From: Chloroflexi bacterium AL-N1
Lineage (GTDB): Bacteria > Chloroflexota > Chloroflexia > Chloroflexales > Roseiflexaceae
Length of the DNA stretch: 64,000 nt
Assembly: GCA_013122435.1 (NCBI GenBank)
Contig: WYDT01000006.1
Coordinates: 62,001-126,000 of the forward strand
Direction of reading: 5' to 3'
The notes under the pieces are model-generated. The model saw nothing but the letters and a program-made list of their open reading frames with translations, was not told the DNA's origin and made no database searches. Of the stretch, positions 29,301 to 38,282 are shown one piece after another (positions within the stretch are counted from its first letter, which is position 1; every line of letters begins with the position of its first letter). Made by a program: the position numbers and the translations under genes.

Positions 29301-30281
29301 TCATTTTTCCACATGTTCGAGCAAAGTATCTACTTCAGATGATGGTCCAAAGGTTTGTGTAAATCGCTCGACAAAGGCAGATAGCGTATAATGATGTTCC
29401 TGACAGCCACTCTCTTCAATCGTATATGCAGATGCTAAAGCTGCAATCCGTCCGGCAGTTGGCAAGGAAAATCCACGTGCAAGACTAAAGGCAAATCCAC
29501 CCAGATAGGCATCTCCAGCACCGGTTGGATCGCGCACTTCTTCGATAGGTACTACTGGAATATCAATACCCTGACCATCGGAGTCATTCGTATAAATGAC
29601 AGATCCACGTTCACCACGGGTTACAATGGTTAGTGGAGCTAAAGCGATAAGATCGGCTTCACTACGACCGGTCTTTTGCGCCATCATTGCAAACTCGTAA
29701 TCATTACCAATTAAGATATGCACGCCTTCCAGTCCAGCCATGATTTGCTCTGCATCCAGACGCGGGGTTTGTTTACCTGGATCAAACAGGAACGGAATCC
29801 CAAGTTCACGACACTCGTCAGTATAACGGACCATCGCTTCTGGATCAGTAGGTGAAATGATGACGAGATCGTTACCAGTCAATCCAATATCCCTAACCGA
29901 GCAATCTTTTGCATAGGCCATGGCCCCCGTATAAAAAGCCACAATCTGACTGTTGGCAACATCAGTGTTGATAAAACAGGATGCAGTAAACTCATTGGTA
30001 ATCTCAACAATACCCGAGACATCAATACCCTGCTGATCCATCCATGTGCGATATTCACCAAAATCCTGGCCAGCAGTAGCTACAATGAGAGGACGTTCCC
30101 CAAGCAACGCTAATGTGTACGCAATATTTCCAGCAACCCCACCACGCAAACGGCGCATAGAGTCAACCAGAAAACTTACTGATAAATTGTCCGTCTTATC
30201 TGCCAGAATATGATCAGTAAACCGCCCAGGGAAATTCATAATGTAGTCGTAGGCGAGTGAACCAGTTACGACGATTCGCAC
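29301..30281 (-). CDS. PfkB-family kinase, adenosine-kinase-like
   Basis: 326 residues from GTG 30281, with AAGGAG six bases upstream. GSLAYDYIMNFPGRF and RRLRGGVAGNIAYTLALLG form the substrate-binding N-terminal part; RDPTGAGDAYLGGFAF carries the catalytic Asp and anion hole. This subtype resembles the adenosine/nucleoside kinases of the PfkB group. Next to ahcY it would remove the adenosine released from S-adenosylhomocysteine, which fits the locus. A sugar kinase role cannot be excluded from sequence alone. Confidence 0.8.
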   Translation of the reverse strand: MRIVVTGSLAYDYIMNFPGRFTDHILADKTDNLSVSFLVDSMRRLRGGVAGNIAYTLALLGERPLIVATAGQDFGEYRTWMDQQGIDVSGIVEITNEFTASCFINTDVANSQIVAFYTGAMAYAKDCSVRDIGLTGNDLVIISPTDPEAMVRYTDECRELGIPFLFDPGKQTPRLDAEQIMAGLEGVHILIGNDYEFAMMAQKTGRSEADLIALAPLTIVTRGERGSVIYTNDSDGQGIDIPVVPIEEVRDPTGAGDAYLGGFAFSLARGFSLPTAGRIAALASAYTIEESGCQEHHYTLSAFVERFTQTFGPSSEVDTLLEHVEK

Positions 30282-30344
30282 AATATACTCCTTATCATTG
30301 TGATATAGGTGTAAAAATACATGTTTTTGTTATATACAATACTA

Positions 30345-31388
30345 CTACACAAACTCATATTGTTTACGTAGTACGTTCGAAACCTCGTGCGCCAGTTCTA
30401 AAGCACGTTCGGCATGTGCTACTTCAAGTGAGCCTAATAAACCACTCACCGAAATAACCGACTGACGTAATAACTGTTCAGATTGAATCCCTTCTTGCTC
30501 AAACAGTTGCACGAGATCAATAACACATTGTACTAAGAATTCAGATGTCACCTGTGAGAGAGCGTGAGCATCAGCAGGAACAATACCCAAGCCCACAATG
30601 CCACCTCGATCCAGGAATTCGATCAGCGCCTCGACTGCGGCAAGCAACGATTCGCCATGTTGATACACATCGGCAATAATAAGGTCAACCGAAGTATCTA
30701 ACACTTCCTTCCAATCAACAGCTCCCCCAGCAAACAATGCACGACATCCAACGATACCCGAAAATGTGTCATTAAGCCTGCGTCGAATATCTTCCCATCC
30801 AAGTGGCACAAAAGGCGTTCCGACCATATCAAGTAAGGGTTCCTCAACACACATAATGGTCGTATCAACAAATTCGCTCAGATATGCTTCCTGCCAAATG
30901 ACCCGCAACCAGATAAAATGTCCCAATGCCTCCGCCAGACGTTCATCATAAATCAATGGACGCTGATGCTCATCAGTAAGTTGTAGCGCAAGGCTGATGG
31001 GTCCCATAATCTGCCCTTTCAGGGCACGCGTTTCTCTCAGTGCTGCCGCGTGATACTCCAATTCTGCCAGTCCAAGCGCATCATGCGGTGACCACGAAGC
31101 ATATGCCGCATTATGTTCCAGGTATGCAAGCGCAAGTCTGGCCTGTTCTGTTTCTGTGTTTTTCCGATCAACATAGATACGTGCTGTTGATTGGTCAAGT
31201 ACCAGACCGGGAAATTTAATAGCGCTTTGCACAAAACTTTGTTCCCGAAAACTTATTTGGGGAAGTTGCGGCCACGTCAACAATGTTCCTGCATAGCGTC
31301 GCGATACCTCAAACGCTTGTCGAGCACTTCGATGTGGCAAACTTCCCAATAACAATGGTAAACAGGCTGTATCAAATGATAGTGACAT
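30345..31388 (-). CDS. MetE/UroD-superfamily protein (methionine-synthase-like), metal ligands apparently lost
   Basis: About 347 residues from ATG 31388. GSLPHRSARQAFEV, LLTWPQLPQISFREQSFVQS and KGQIMGPISLALQLTD match the B12-independent methionine synthase-like branch of the UroD/MetE TIM-barrel superfamily; GGAVDWKEVL and GGIVGLGIVP align with the catalytic strands. At the place where the zinc ligands HxC are expected (GxHxCGxxDW), this protein reads GCRALFAGGAVDW, so the canonical His and Cys are missing. Position between mtnA and the nucleoside kinase gene suggests a role with methionine or homocysteine, perhaps binding rather than classic methyl transfer. Confidence 0.7.
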   Translation of the reverse strand: MSLSFDTACLPLLLGSLPHRSARQAFEVSRRYAGTLLTWPQLPQISFREQSFVQSAIKFPGLVLDQSTARIYVDRKNTETEQARLALAYLEHNAAYASWSPHDALGLAELEYHAAALRETRALKGQIMGPISLALQLTDEHQRPLIYDERLAEALGHFIWLRVIWQEAYLSEFVDTTIMCVEEPLLDMVGTPFVPLGWEDIRRRLNDTFSGIVGCRALFAGGAVDWKEVLDTSVDLIIADVYQHGESLLAAVEALIEFLDRGGIVGLGIVPADAHALSQVTSEFLVQCVIDLVQLFEQEGIQSEQLLRQSVISVSGLLGSLEVAHAERALELAHEVSNVLRKQYEFV

Positions 31389-31419
31389 ATATATTATGAC
31401 AACCAACCCAGATCATGCA

Positions 31420-32475
31420 TCATGTGCTTTCTCCCTGTACGATATGCGCTATCTGTTCTTGATAGGGAGGGAAAATGACACCCTGTTCAGTAATAATGGC
31501 TGAAATAAGTGTATGTGGTGTAACATCAAATGCTGGATGAGCGGCATGTATTCCCACAGGTGCAATCTGAACACCGCTCAACGTCGTAACTTCATCTGAA
31601 TCACGTTGCTCAATAGGGATCGCAGCACCATTGGGTAAGGTCAAATCAATAGTAGAAGAAGGTGCGGCAACATAAAACGGGATATCGTGTGCTTTTGCAA
31701 GCACTGCTACACTATACGTACCAATTTTGTTCGCAATATCACCATTCGCAACAATACGATCTGCACCAACAATGACACAATCTATTTCACCCTGCTGCAT
31801 AAAGTACCCGGCCATATTGTCGGTAATAAGGGTGAGTGGGATGTCATCGCGTTGGAGTTCCCATGCAGTTAAACGAGCCCCCTGCAGGAAAGGACGTGTC
31901 TCGTCAACTAACACATGGACGTGACGACCCTGAGCAAAGGCAGTTCGAATAGGTGCCAGCGCAGTTCCATACCCTGCTGTTGCCAACCCCCCAGCATTAC
32001 AATGGGTTAATACACGCCCCGCATCAGGAATAAGCGATGCCCCATGGTCACCAATAGCATGGCACATTGCCAAATCTTCTGCAACAATCGCATGTGCTTC
32101 GTGCAATAAAACCTGACACAAAGACAAGGTATCCTGGACATCCTGTTCGTATGCAACACGTACCATTCGGCTGGTCGCCCACGCCAGATTTACAGCGGTT
32201 GGGCGAGACTCATCAAGATATTGTTTAGCATCGGTGAGGTTGTTGCGGAGCTGTTGGATATCGTCAGTTTGTGATTGGTAGGCTACCAGAACTAATCCAT
32301 AGGCGGCGGTACAACCAATAGCTGGTGCACCACGTACTTGCATCGACCGAATAGCATGAAAAACGTCTTTTAGCGACGTACAACAAACCACGACTTCCTG
32401 GTTTGGGAGTAGTCGTTGGTCAATCAGGCAAACTTTACTATCGTCCCACCATACTGTCCGTGATAGTGTATTCAT
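31420..32475 (-). CDS. mtnA: S-methyl-5-thioribose-1-phosphate isomerase
   Basis: 351 residues from ATG 32475 (MNTLSRTVWWDDSKV); longer starts would read through the riboswitch terminator. The enzyme converts methylthioribose-1-phosphate to methylthioribulose-1-phosphate in the methionine salvage pathway. Family motifs: RSMQVRGAPAIGCTAAYG, LTHCNAGGLATAGYGTAL (catalytic Cys), DETRPFLQGARLTAWEL, VIVGADRIVANGDIANKIGT (catalytic Asp) and FDVTP near the C-terminus. It is the first gene after the SAM-I riboswitch and probably heads the operon that continues to 30345 and maybe further. Confidence 0.95.
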   Translation of the reverse strand: MNTLSRTVWWDDSKVCLIDQRLLPNQEVVVCCTSLKDVFHAIRSMQVRGAPAIGCTAAYGLVLVAYQSQTDDIQQLRNNLTDAKQYLDESRPTAVNLAWATSRMVRVAYEQDVQDTLSLCQVLLHEAHAIVAEDLAMCHAIGDHGASLIPDAGRVLTHCNAGGLATAGYGTALAPIRTAFAQGRHVHVLVDETRPFLQGARLTAWELQRDDIPLTLITDNMAGYFMQQGEIDCVIVGADRIVANGDIANKIGTYSVAVLAKAHDIPFYVAAPSSTIDLTLPNGAAIPIEQRDSDEVTTLSGVQIAPVGIHAAHPAFDVTPHTLISAIITEQGVIFPPYQEQIAHIVQGEST

Positions 32476-32477
32476 CT

Positions 32478-32681
32478 CAAAAAAAAAACCCACTCGCATA
32501 GCGAGAGGCTCATCTACTAACCTCTCATCTCTCAAGGGTAATAACAGTTATTACCACTTGCAGGAATTGGCACCGTTCCAAACAAACTCAGTGTTTCCAA
32601 GGCTTACATCCTTAGAGCTTTCTGTGTTTTTTGGGGGTTGCCGGGCTTCGTCGGGCCAGTCCCTCCACCCCTCTGGATGAG
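32478..32681 (-). promoter_or_regulatory. SAM-I (S-box) riboswitch with terminator/antiterminator, upstream of mtnA
   Basis: On the minus strand the aptamer begins with CTCATC (32681-32676), followed by GAGGGGTGGAGGGACTGGCC, then GACGAAGCCCGGCAACC, later GGTGCCAATTCCTGC and CTTGAGAGATGAG (3' P1 strand GATGAG at 32529-32524). These are the conserved P1, P2/kink-turn, P3 and J3/4 elements of SAM-I. Downstream, GAGAGG on the plus strand at 32503-32508 lies in the terminator stem (32489-32510, followed by ten Ts at 32488-32479 on the transcript) and is also complementary to CCTCTC at 32521-32526. That second segment overlaps the 3' P1 strand. SAM binding would keep P1 closed, free the terminator and stop transcription. 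Confidence 0.95.
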
Positions 32682-32798
32682 TTTCCCTATGATATTTGTT
32701 TGTATGTTATTAATAATAGCATAGCTCAATTTAACGCGCAACTCAATACCTTTGACTCTTCAACAATTAGAAACAATGATAGTGACAAGAAAGGTGTG

Positions 32799-32807
32799 TG
32801 CTATAAT
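32799..32807 (+). promoter_or_regulatory. Extended -10 promoter for the MBL-fold gene
   Basis: TGCTATAAT with TATAAT at 32802-32807, 31 bases before ATG 32838. No clear -35. Confidence 0.5.
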
Positions 32808-32837
32808 ACGAGATATTATTGATCAAGATTAGTGTAT

Positions 32838-33617
32838 ATGCGATTGACGTTCTTAGGGACCGGCACTTCAACAGGTGTACCAGTGATTGGTTGTATGTGC
32901 GATGTATGCACATCATCCAATCCACGCAATAAGCGTTTACGTACTTCTGCCCTGCTTGAAGTGGCCGGATTAACTATCTTAATTGATGCAGGACCAGATT
33001 TGCGACAACAAGCGTTAGCGGTTGGTATGTCGCACCTTGATGCTGTATTAATCACGCATACTCATGCCGACCATATAGCGGGACTGGATGATATCCGACC
33101 TTTGAATTTCAGGCAGAAAGCTGCAATTCCACTCTATGGGACTCGGCCAACACTATATGACATCCAAAAACGCTTTGATTATGCATTTGCTAATCTTTCT
33201 GAAGGATCAACACGTCCATCATTAGAGCTTACTGAAATCAACCCAACCGAGCCGTTTATGATTGGTTCAGTTACCATCAGACCATTACCAATACAGCATG
33301 GAACATGGGCTATTACGGGATATCAAATTGGGCGTCTGGGATATGTCACAGATGCAAACGTTATTCCGCCTGAGTCACAGGAGCATCTACGTAATCTTGA
33401 TGTATTAGTGCTCAATGCATTACGTGCAGAACCGCATCCAACCCATTTTTCAATTGCTGAAGCGGTTGATATCATTACTAATCTGAATCCACGGCGTGCG
33501 TTTTTGGTCCATATGAATCATCAGGTTGATTATGCTACGACAAATTGCACACTTCCTGAGCATATCCAGTTAGCATACGATGGGCAGGTTGTTGATATTG
33601 AAGATACATACGAGTAG
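32838..33617 (+). CDS. MBL-fold metallohydrolase, PhnP-like
   Basis: About 259 residues from ATG 32838. LTFLGTGTSTGVPVIGC is the PhnP-type start, followed by GCMCDVC, the cysteine zinc knot of this subgroup. THTHADHIAGLDD is the HxHxDH metal site, QHGTWAITGYQIG supplies the next His, and YVTDAN the bridging Asp. PhnP itself is a cyclic ribose phosphate phosphodiesterase of phosphonate breakdown, but no phn genes are nearby, so the substrate could be another cyclic nucleotide or phosphodiester. Cytoplasmic. Confidence 0.88.
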   Translation: MRLTFLGTGTSTGVPVIGCMCDVCTSSNPRNKRLRTSALLEVAGLTILIDAGPDLRQQALAVGMSHLDAVLITHTHADHIAGLDDIRPLNFRQKAAIPLYGTRPTLYDIQKRFDYAFANLSEGSTRPSLELTEINPTEPFMIGSVTIRPLPIQHGTWAITGYQIGRLGYVTDANVIPPESQEHLRNLDVLVLNALRAEPHPTHFSIAEAVDIITNLNPRRAFLVHMNHQVDYATTNCTLPEHIQLAYDGQVVDIEDTYE

Positions 33618-33824
33618 ATAGTACAATCGTTAAATCTTTGACAAAAGATATTGTTCATATTGTACAAGTATGACATAATGTGCTTAAGAGTCGTTCATAT
33701 TTATAAGACGAAGGAATATATTGAGCTACGGAAGCAACTATACAACGTAACACTTCAGTGACAGGAGTGACATTCCTGAACAGGATGCCTCCAGTGCTTT
33801 CGTGGTTTCGCCATAAACAATGAT

Positions 33825-35687
33825 ATGCGTATCGCAATTGATGCCCGTTTGAACGCCTATCGGCGTGGCGGCATTCCGCAGTACACCCGATTTCTCCTCA
33901 CAAGCATGGCTGAAATTGCCCGTGAGGATCAGTTTATTAGTTTGCAGCATCGAGATATGTTGCGACCGCTTGCGGTTGCTCAAAATGTGCTGCGACGTAC
34001 GATTTATACGCCGCCTCACCATCGCTTTGAACAGTGGAGCCTGCCAGTCGAAGTCACATTCGCTCGACCTCATGTGTTCCACGCCCCGGACTTTATTGCT
34101 CCGTTGCGACGGACTTTTCCCGCAGTCGCTACGATCCACGATCTGGCCTTTATGCACTATCCAGATATTCTTGATGACGCCGCACGTGCGTATTATAGTA
34201 GAGTCAAAGCCAGCAGTCATCGTGCTGATAGCATTATTGCTGTTTCTGAGGCTACACGCCAGGATATTGTACAATTTCTTGATCTGCCACCTGAACAAAT
34301 CCACGTCATTTATGAAGCGGCTGCGCCGATTTTTCGGCCCATGGATTTACGGACAAGTGAAGCACGGGTCCTCAATGGTATACCCATTGCAGCTGGTTCT
34401 TTTATGCTGTTTGTCAGCACGTTGGAGCCGCGCAAAAACATACCAACATTGCTTCGAGCACTCCGTATCTGTCTTGATCGTCAACCATCACGATCCTATT
34501 TTCTGGTGATTGCAGGTGGGCGCGGGTGGCGTGATGATGGCATCTTCACGATGGTACGTGATCTGCGGCTCGCCGATCATGTGCTCTTTGCCGGAAACGT
34601 GGGGCAGTATGATCTCCGTTGGCTCTACAATGCGTGCCAATTTTATATCAATCCTTCGCTCTATGAGGGCTTTGGATTGCCATTACTCGAAGCGATGGCA
34701 TGTGGTTCCGCATGTCTCGCCTCAGCAACCTCAAGCCTGCCCGAAATTGGTGGGGATGCGGTCATTTACATTCCACCACTTGATGTTGAAATGTGGGCTG
34801 ATTCCATTGAAGCACTGTGGGACAATACAGAACAACAAGAAGAACTAGGACGACTTGGGCGATCACGAGCACAGCGATTCTCGTGGGTTCGTGCAGCCCG
34901 CGAAACGTTACGGGTATATCGACATGCCGTTGAAGTAGCCGATGAAGGTGGTATTGCTAAACAAACCAAACCTGTCTCACCACCGCCACGTGCGTCATTG
35001 CCCTACACAGGCTATGGTGCTACCGTATCATATCCATCAATATCAGAGGGCTTTACACCCTATTTCAATGGTGATACCCCGATACGCATAGGCTTCCCAT
35101 CACAGCAGCATCCCATCCGTATTTTTACGCACGCACGCAACGAAGCTCGACCAGCCGGGACCAACCTGGCAATTGAGCGAACCTTTATCGCAACAGAAAC
35201 ACCAACATCTGTTGCATCAGATGATAGAGAAGTTACACCATCAGGTAAAGATACTCAATCACTGCCAAACGATTCTCAATTACCTAACACACTCCTAACA
35301 CCAGCAGACGAAGATGTTCAATTACCCAACCTAAACCTAACACCAGCAGACAAAGCTGTGCACACACTATATAATGACACTCAGCCACCCAGTGTAGAAC
35401 ACCCACCAACAGTTGAAACAGCTACACAGGATGTATCAAAAGCAACACCTGAACGCAAATTGGCCGTCTTACGGGAAACCCAGCAACAAATAACAAAAGA
35501 ACCTCTAGTCCAAAGCGGTGCTTCTACCAGTAACAATGAGCATAAGACAAAGAACAAACCTGTCTCGAACATGTATAAATCCTATCGACATCCACGCATA
35601 CATCACACCTATAAATTTGTCACCTCCAAAAGTCATACTGTTGCAAAACGCCGCTGGCGCAACAAACGACGTAAGAGTCCACGATAG
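33825..35687 (+). CDS. Glycosyltransferase family 4 with long disordered basic tail
   Basis: 620 residues. Residues 1-375 are a GT-B fold glycosyltransferase: N-terminal RIAIDARLNAYRRGGIPQYT, HAPDFIAPL, donor-binding STLEPRKNIPTLLRAL and the nucleotide-sugar signature SLYEGFGLPLLEAMACG. The remaining 245 residues are low-complexity, with degenerate repeats (LTPADEDVQLPNLNL, LTPADKAVHT) and a strongly basic end (KSYRHPRIHH ... RRWRNKRRKSPR). Ordinary GT4 enzymes end near residue 380, so the tail is an unusual addition, possibly for membrane or nucleic acid contact. The sugar donor and acceptor are unknown. The next gene starts 12 bases downstream. Confidence 0.9.
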   Translation: MRIAIDARLNAYRRGGIPQYTRFLLTSMAEIAREDQFISLQHRDMLRPLAVAQNVLRRTIYTPPHHRFEQWSLPVEVTFARPHVFHAPDFIAPLRRTFPAVATIHDLAFMHYPDILDDAARAYYSRVKASSHRADSIIAVSEATRQDIVQFLDLPPEQIHVIYEAAAPIFRPMDLRTSEARVLNGIPIAAGSFMLFVSTLEPRKNIPTLLRALRICLDRQPSRSYFLVIAGGRGWRDDGIFTMVRDLRLADHVLFAGNVGQYDLRWLYNACQFYINPSLYEGFGLPLLEAMACGSACLASATSSLPEIGGDAVIYIPPLDVEMWADSIEALWDNTEQQEELGRLGRSRAQRFSWVRAARETLRVYRHAVEVADEGGIAKQTKPVSPPPRASLPYTGYGATVSYPSISEGFTPYFNGDTPIRIGFPSQQHPIRIFTHARNEARPAGTNLAIERTFIATETPTSVASDDREVTPSGKDTQSLPNDSQLPNTLLTPADEDVQLPNLNLTPADKAVHTLYNDTQPPSVEHPPTVETATQDVSKATPERKLAVLRETQQQITKEPLVQSGASTSNNEHKTKNKPVSNMYKSYRHPRIHHTYKFVTSKSHTVAKRRWRNKRRKSPR

Positions 35688-35699
35688 CGTTGGCAGTTC

Positions 35700-36797
35700 A
35701 TGACATCTCGTAAATCGAAGCGCCATACACCCAACCAAGCTACATCCATACCTCGTACTTCGTTTCAATGTGAAGTCGATCACCTTGAGGGGTTGGAAAA
35801 CGTAGTAGAAAATGAACTACTTACCCGCTTCGACTCGAAGATTGATCTGACCACAACACAACGTGCAGGAACATTGCCTTTCACTCTTACCGGAGCCTTG
35901 CAGGAGCTTGGTACATTGCAGAGTGTTATCGCTGTGTATCTGGTGCAAGAGTTTTCCGTTCCACGTCCCAAAGCCCTACTCGGCCATCAACACTTTGAAA
36001 CACTCATTAAACACATTGAGCGTGTACGGAGATTGTGGCCCAAAGGTACTTTTAACACCTTCTATCTGAACGCTGCTGGCCGCGACTCCGCGATATTAGC
36101 CCGTCTGCAAGAGGAGATAGCCAAATGTACCGGCTTGCGTAATGTGTCTGATGAAGGCGATCTGCTGTTACGACTCCGACGTTCTCAGGACGGATGGGAA
36201 ACACTTATCCGCCTCTCTCCACGACCACTCGCTACCCGCACATGGCGTGTGTGTAACTTCCCCGGTGCACTCAATGCTACAGTGGCGCATGCAATGATGC
36301 AGTTGACCCAGCCTCAGCCAACCGATGTCGTTGTGAATCTTGCCTGTGGCTCAGGGACCCTACTTGTTGAGCGACTCAACCTCGAGCCAGTACAACACGC
36401 CATAGGATGCGATATCGATCCAGTAGCGCTCACCTGTGCACAGGAGAATCTCGCCGCTGCAGGATACGCTGATCAGGTAAGCCTTGAGCAATGGGATGTG
36501 GGGCAGCTCCCCCTTGAGGATGCAAGTGTCAATGTGTTATGCGCTGATCTGCCCTATGGCCAGTTAATAGGCTCACACCAAAATAATGAGCACCTCTATC
36601 CACGACTCTTTGCAGAGGCCACCCGCGTGGCGCAACCCCACGCCCGTATGGCCTTGATCACCCACGAAGTGCGCTTGCTCGAACAGATCGCCGCGACCTA
36701 CCAGGATTTCTGGCATCTCGAGCAGGTGCTACGCGTGCGCGTGAGTGGCATGACCCCGCGCTGCTATTTCTTGCGGCGGAAAATAGATGATATGTGA
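35700..36797 (+). CDS. THUMP-domain class I SAM methyltransferase (Trm14/RlmL-like)
   Basis: 365 residues. A basic N-terminus leads to an RNA-binding THUMP-like region (about 20-165; SFQCEVDHLEGLENVVENEL, FNTFYLNAAGRDSAILARL) and a Rossmann methyltransferase domain with VVNLACGSGTLLVE (SAM site), GCDIDPVALTCAQENL and CADLPYG, where DLPYG is equivalent to the NPPY/DPPY catalytic motif of amino-methylating enzymes. These enzymes make m2G in tRNA or 23S rRNA. It follows the glycosyltransferase gene by 12 bases. Confidence 0.85.
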   Translation: MTSRKSKRHTPNQATSIPRTSFQCEVDHLEGLENVVENELLTRFDSKIDLTTTQRAGTLPFTLTGALQELGTLQSVIAVYLVQEFSVPRPKALLGHQHFETLIKHIERVRRLWPKGTFNTFYLNAAGRDSAILARLQEEIAKCTGLRNVSDEGDLLLRLRRSQDGWETLIRLSPRPLATRTWRVCNFPGALNATVAHAMMQLTQPQPTDVVVNLACGSGTLLVERLNLEPVQHAIGCDIDPVALTCAQENLAAAGYADQVSLEQWDVGQLPLEDASVNVLCADLPYGQLIGSHQNNEHLYPRLFAEATRVAQPHARMALITHEVRLLEQIAATYQDFWHLEQVLRVRVSGMTPRCYFLRRKIDDM

Positions 36798-36868
36798 TAG
36801 AATAACAGATGTTTATAAAGTTTGAGATTATCAATGTATATTCAAGATTCTGTTGTAAGGAATAAGTT

Positions 36869-37069
36869 ATGACAACGGTTGAACAACTTCAAATAGAGAT
36901 TGAAGCGCTCCCAGAACAGGACTTCTTGCGTTTGCGACATTGGTTTGCAGAAAAAGACTGGGAACGGTGGGATGAACAACTCGAGAACGATGTGGCAACT
37001 GGTAAGCTCGATTTTCTGCTTGATGAGGCGGCCACGTCAAAAGCAAAAAATACATTACGAGACTTATAA
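36869..37069 (+). CDS. Antitoxin of a RelE/ParE-type toxin-antitoxin pair
   Basis: 66 residues: TVEQLQIEIEALPEQDFLRL, RHWFAEKDWERWDEQLEND, then KLDFLLDEAATSKAKNTLRDL. This is the usual form of short antitoxins of the addiction-module group with an N-terminal binding part and a C-terminal helix that covers the toxin. Its stop codon TAA is followed immediately by the toxin ATG, so the two are translationally coupled. Such antitoxins normally also repress their own promoter. Confidence 0.8.
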   Translation: MTTVEQLQIEIEALPEQDFLRLRHWFAEKDWERWDEQLENDVATGKLDFLLDEAATSKAKNTLRDL

Positions 37070-37321
37070 ATGCATCGTACAACTCCACGATTCTGGGAGT
37101 GTTTCGAAGACCTTCCTGATCCTATTCAGAATTTAGCGCGTAAGAATTTTGAATTGCTCAAGCAGAATATTCAGCATCCATCATTGCATTTCAAAAAGAC
37201 CGGATCATTTTGGTCAGCACGAGTCGGATTAAATTATCGCGCTTTAGCTGTGCAAGATGGAGCAGATTTTATATGGGTGTGGATTGGAGATCACAATGAA
37301 TATGATCGACTTATCCAATAA
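37070..37321 (+). CDS. RelE/ParE-family toxin
   Basis: 83 residues. TPRFWECFEDLPDPIQNLARK, NPSLHFKK-like QHPSLHFKKTGSFWSARV, GLNYRALAV and the C-terminal WVWIGDHNEYDRLI match the small RelE/ParE superfamily, specifically the group whose end reads WIGxHxEYDRLI. These proteins cleave ribosome-bound mRNA or inhibit gyrase. Length and motifs are complete. It starts directly after the antitoxin stop. Confidence 0.85.
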   Translation: MHRTTPRFWECFEDLPDPIQNLARKNFELLKQNIQHPSLHFKKTGSFWSARVGLNYRALAVQDGADFIWVWIGDHNEYDRLIQ

Positions 37322-37628
37322 CAAACAATCATAAGAACCTATTCATGTTGTTTACGGAAACTACCAGCGCAGTACCACCCTATACCTAATACACTTGTGA
37401 TATTGATTACTTACGAAGTATGTCTATTAAAATAGATACCCACTACATATCAGAATTTTTGCCATTTCAAACAGGTATCACAGATATGCGCGAGCTATTA
37501 ATTACTACTTAAGAATTACATTAATGAATAAACAATAATGAAAATTACCATCAAAAGAAACCCAACTTAACGTTAATAAAGTCAATTATTTTGATGCAGC
37601 AAATGACTTAATTTATCAAGAGTAACAT
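37322..37628. other. AT-rich spacer, no supported gene
   Basis: Between the toxin gene and the broken DUF4231 gene. It is AT-rich with short frames only (the longest from ATG at 37421, 30 codons) and many stops. It may contain remains of a gene once upstream of the DUF4231 gene, since one frame shows KETQLNVNKVNYFDAANDL just before it, but this is too short to identify. Confidence 0.3.
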
Positions 37629-38105
37629 ATGGAGAAACTCTCACCCCAATTGCCTACCGAAACGTTAGAAGATAAACGACAATACGCTCTTGCCCAGTGG
37701 AATCATCTTATCAGAGATTTTGCTAAACGTGCTGATCGCTACAAAATACGTTCTAGACGCCTTCAGTTTACTAGTATTGTGCTAGCAAGCTGTACCACAA
37801 TTCTCTCGGCTTTATCTGCAAGTAATATTCTTGGCCAATGAGATTGGATAGTTCCCGCCATTAGTGGTTTAGCAACACTCTCAACAACACTACTAAGTCA
37901 AACAAATGTTTAGAGGATGTGGATACAATCTCGCAATATCTCTCAGAAATTTCAGATGGAGAATTTCCTCTATTTGCAGGGTAGTAGTGATTATGTCAAC
38001 ATAGCAGATGAACCAAAATGCCTTAATCTGTTCTCAAAACGTTTGATGGAAATATGGTCACAGGCGCAAGAAATTTGGTCGCAACACGCATCTTCAGGAA
38101 AATGA
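37629..38105 (+). pseudogene. DUF4231/SLATT-like two-TM protein gene with two in-frame stops
   Basis: One frame of 159 codons from ATG 37629 (AAGAG upstream) to TGA 38103, interrupted by TGA at 37839-37841 and TAG at 37914-37916 without frame change. The first part has the helical, basic start RQYALAQWNHLIRDFAKRAD and the first membrane segment (FTSIVLASCTTILSALSA). Between the stops lies the second segment (DWIVPAISGLATLSTTLL). After them come WIQSRNISQKFQMENFLYLQ and a helical end. This is the order of DUF4231/SLATT proteins (two membrane helices plus a conserved W-x-x-R region), some of which are predicted pore-forming effectors in nucleotide-signalling conflict systems. No sensor or nucleotidyltransferase gene is adjacent. 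Confidence 0.75.
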
Positions 38106-38241
38106 AAGTACTGGAAAACTACATCTTACAATTCTCATTTGCAACCTTATCTTAACGTCAGATAGAATTATGCAATACTTGCGGGTAGTCTCTCTAACAC
38201 AATATTGTTACCTCTTAGGTACCATTGGCGACTGAAATGAT

Positions 38242-38272
38242 AATGGCCAGGTTGTAAGAAAACCTGACCATT
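38242..38272 (-). terminator. Probable terminator of the subtilase-FHA gene
   Basis: AATGGCCAGGTT (38242-38253) and AACCTGACCATT (38261-38272) pair with one mismatch around a 7-base loop, directly after the stop at 38283. The T-run is poor. Confidence 0.6.
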
Positions 38273-38282
38273 CAATCAATCA

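Noticed and set aside
37421..37628. Possible gene remains before the DUF4231 gene
   Set aside because: Only short AT-rich frames with stops; no family could be named.
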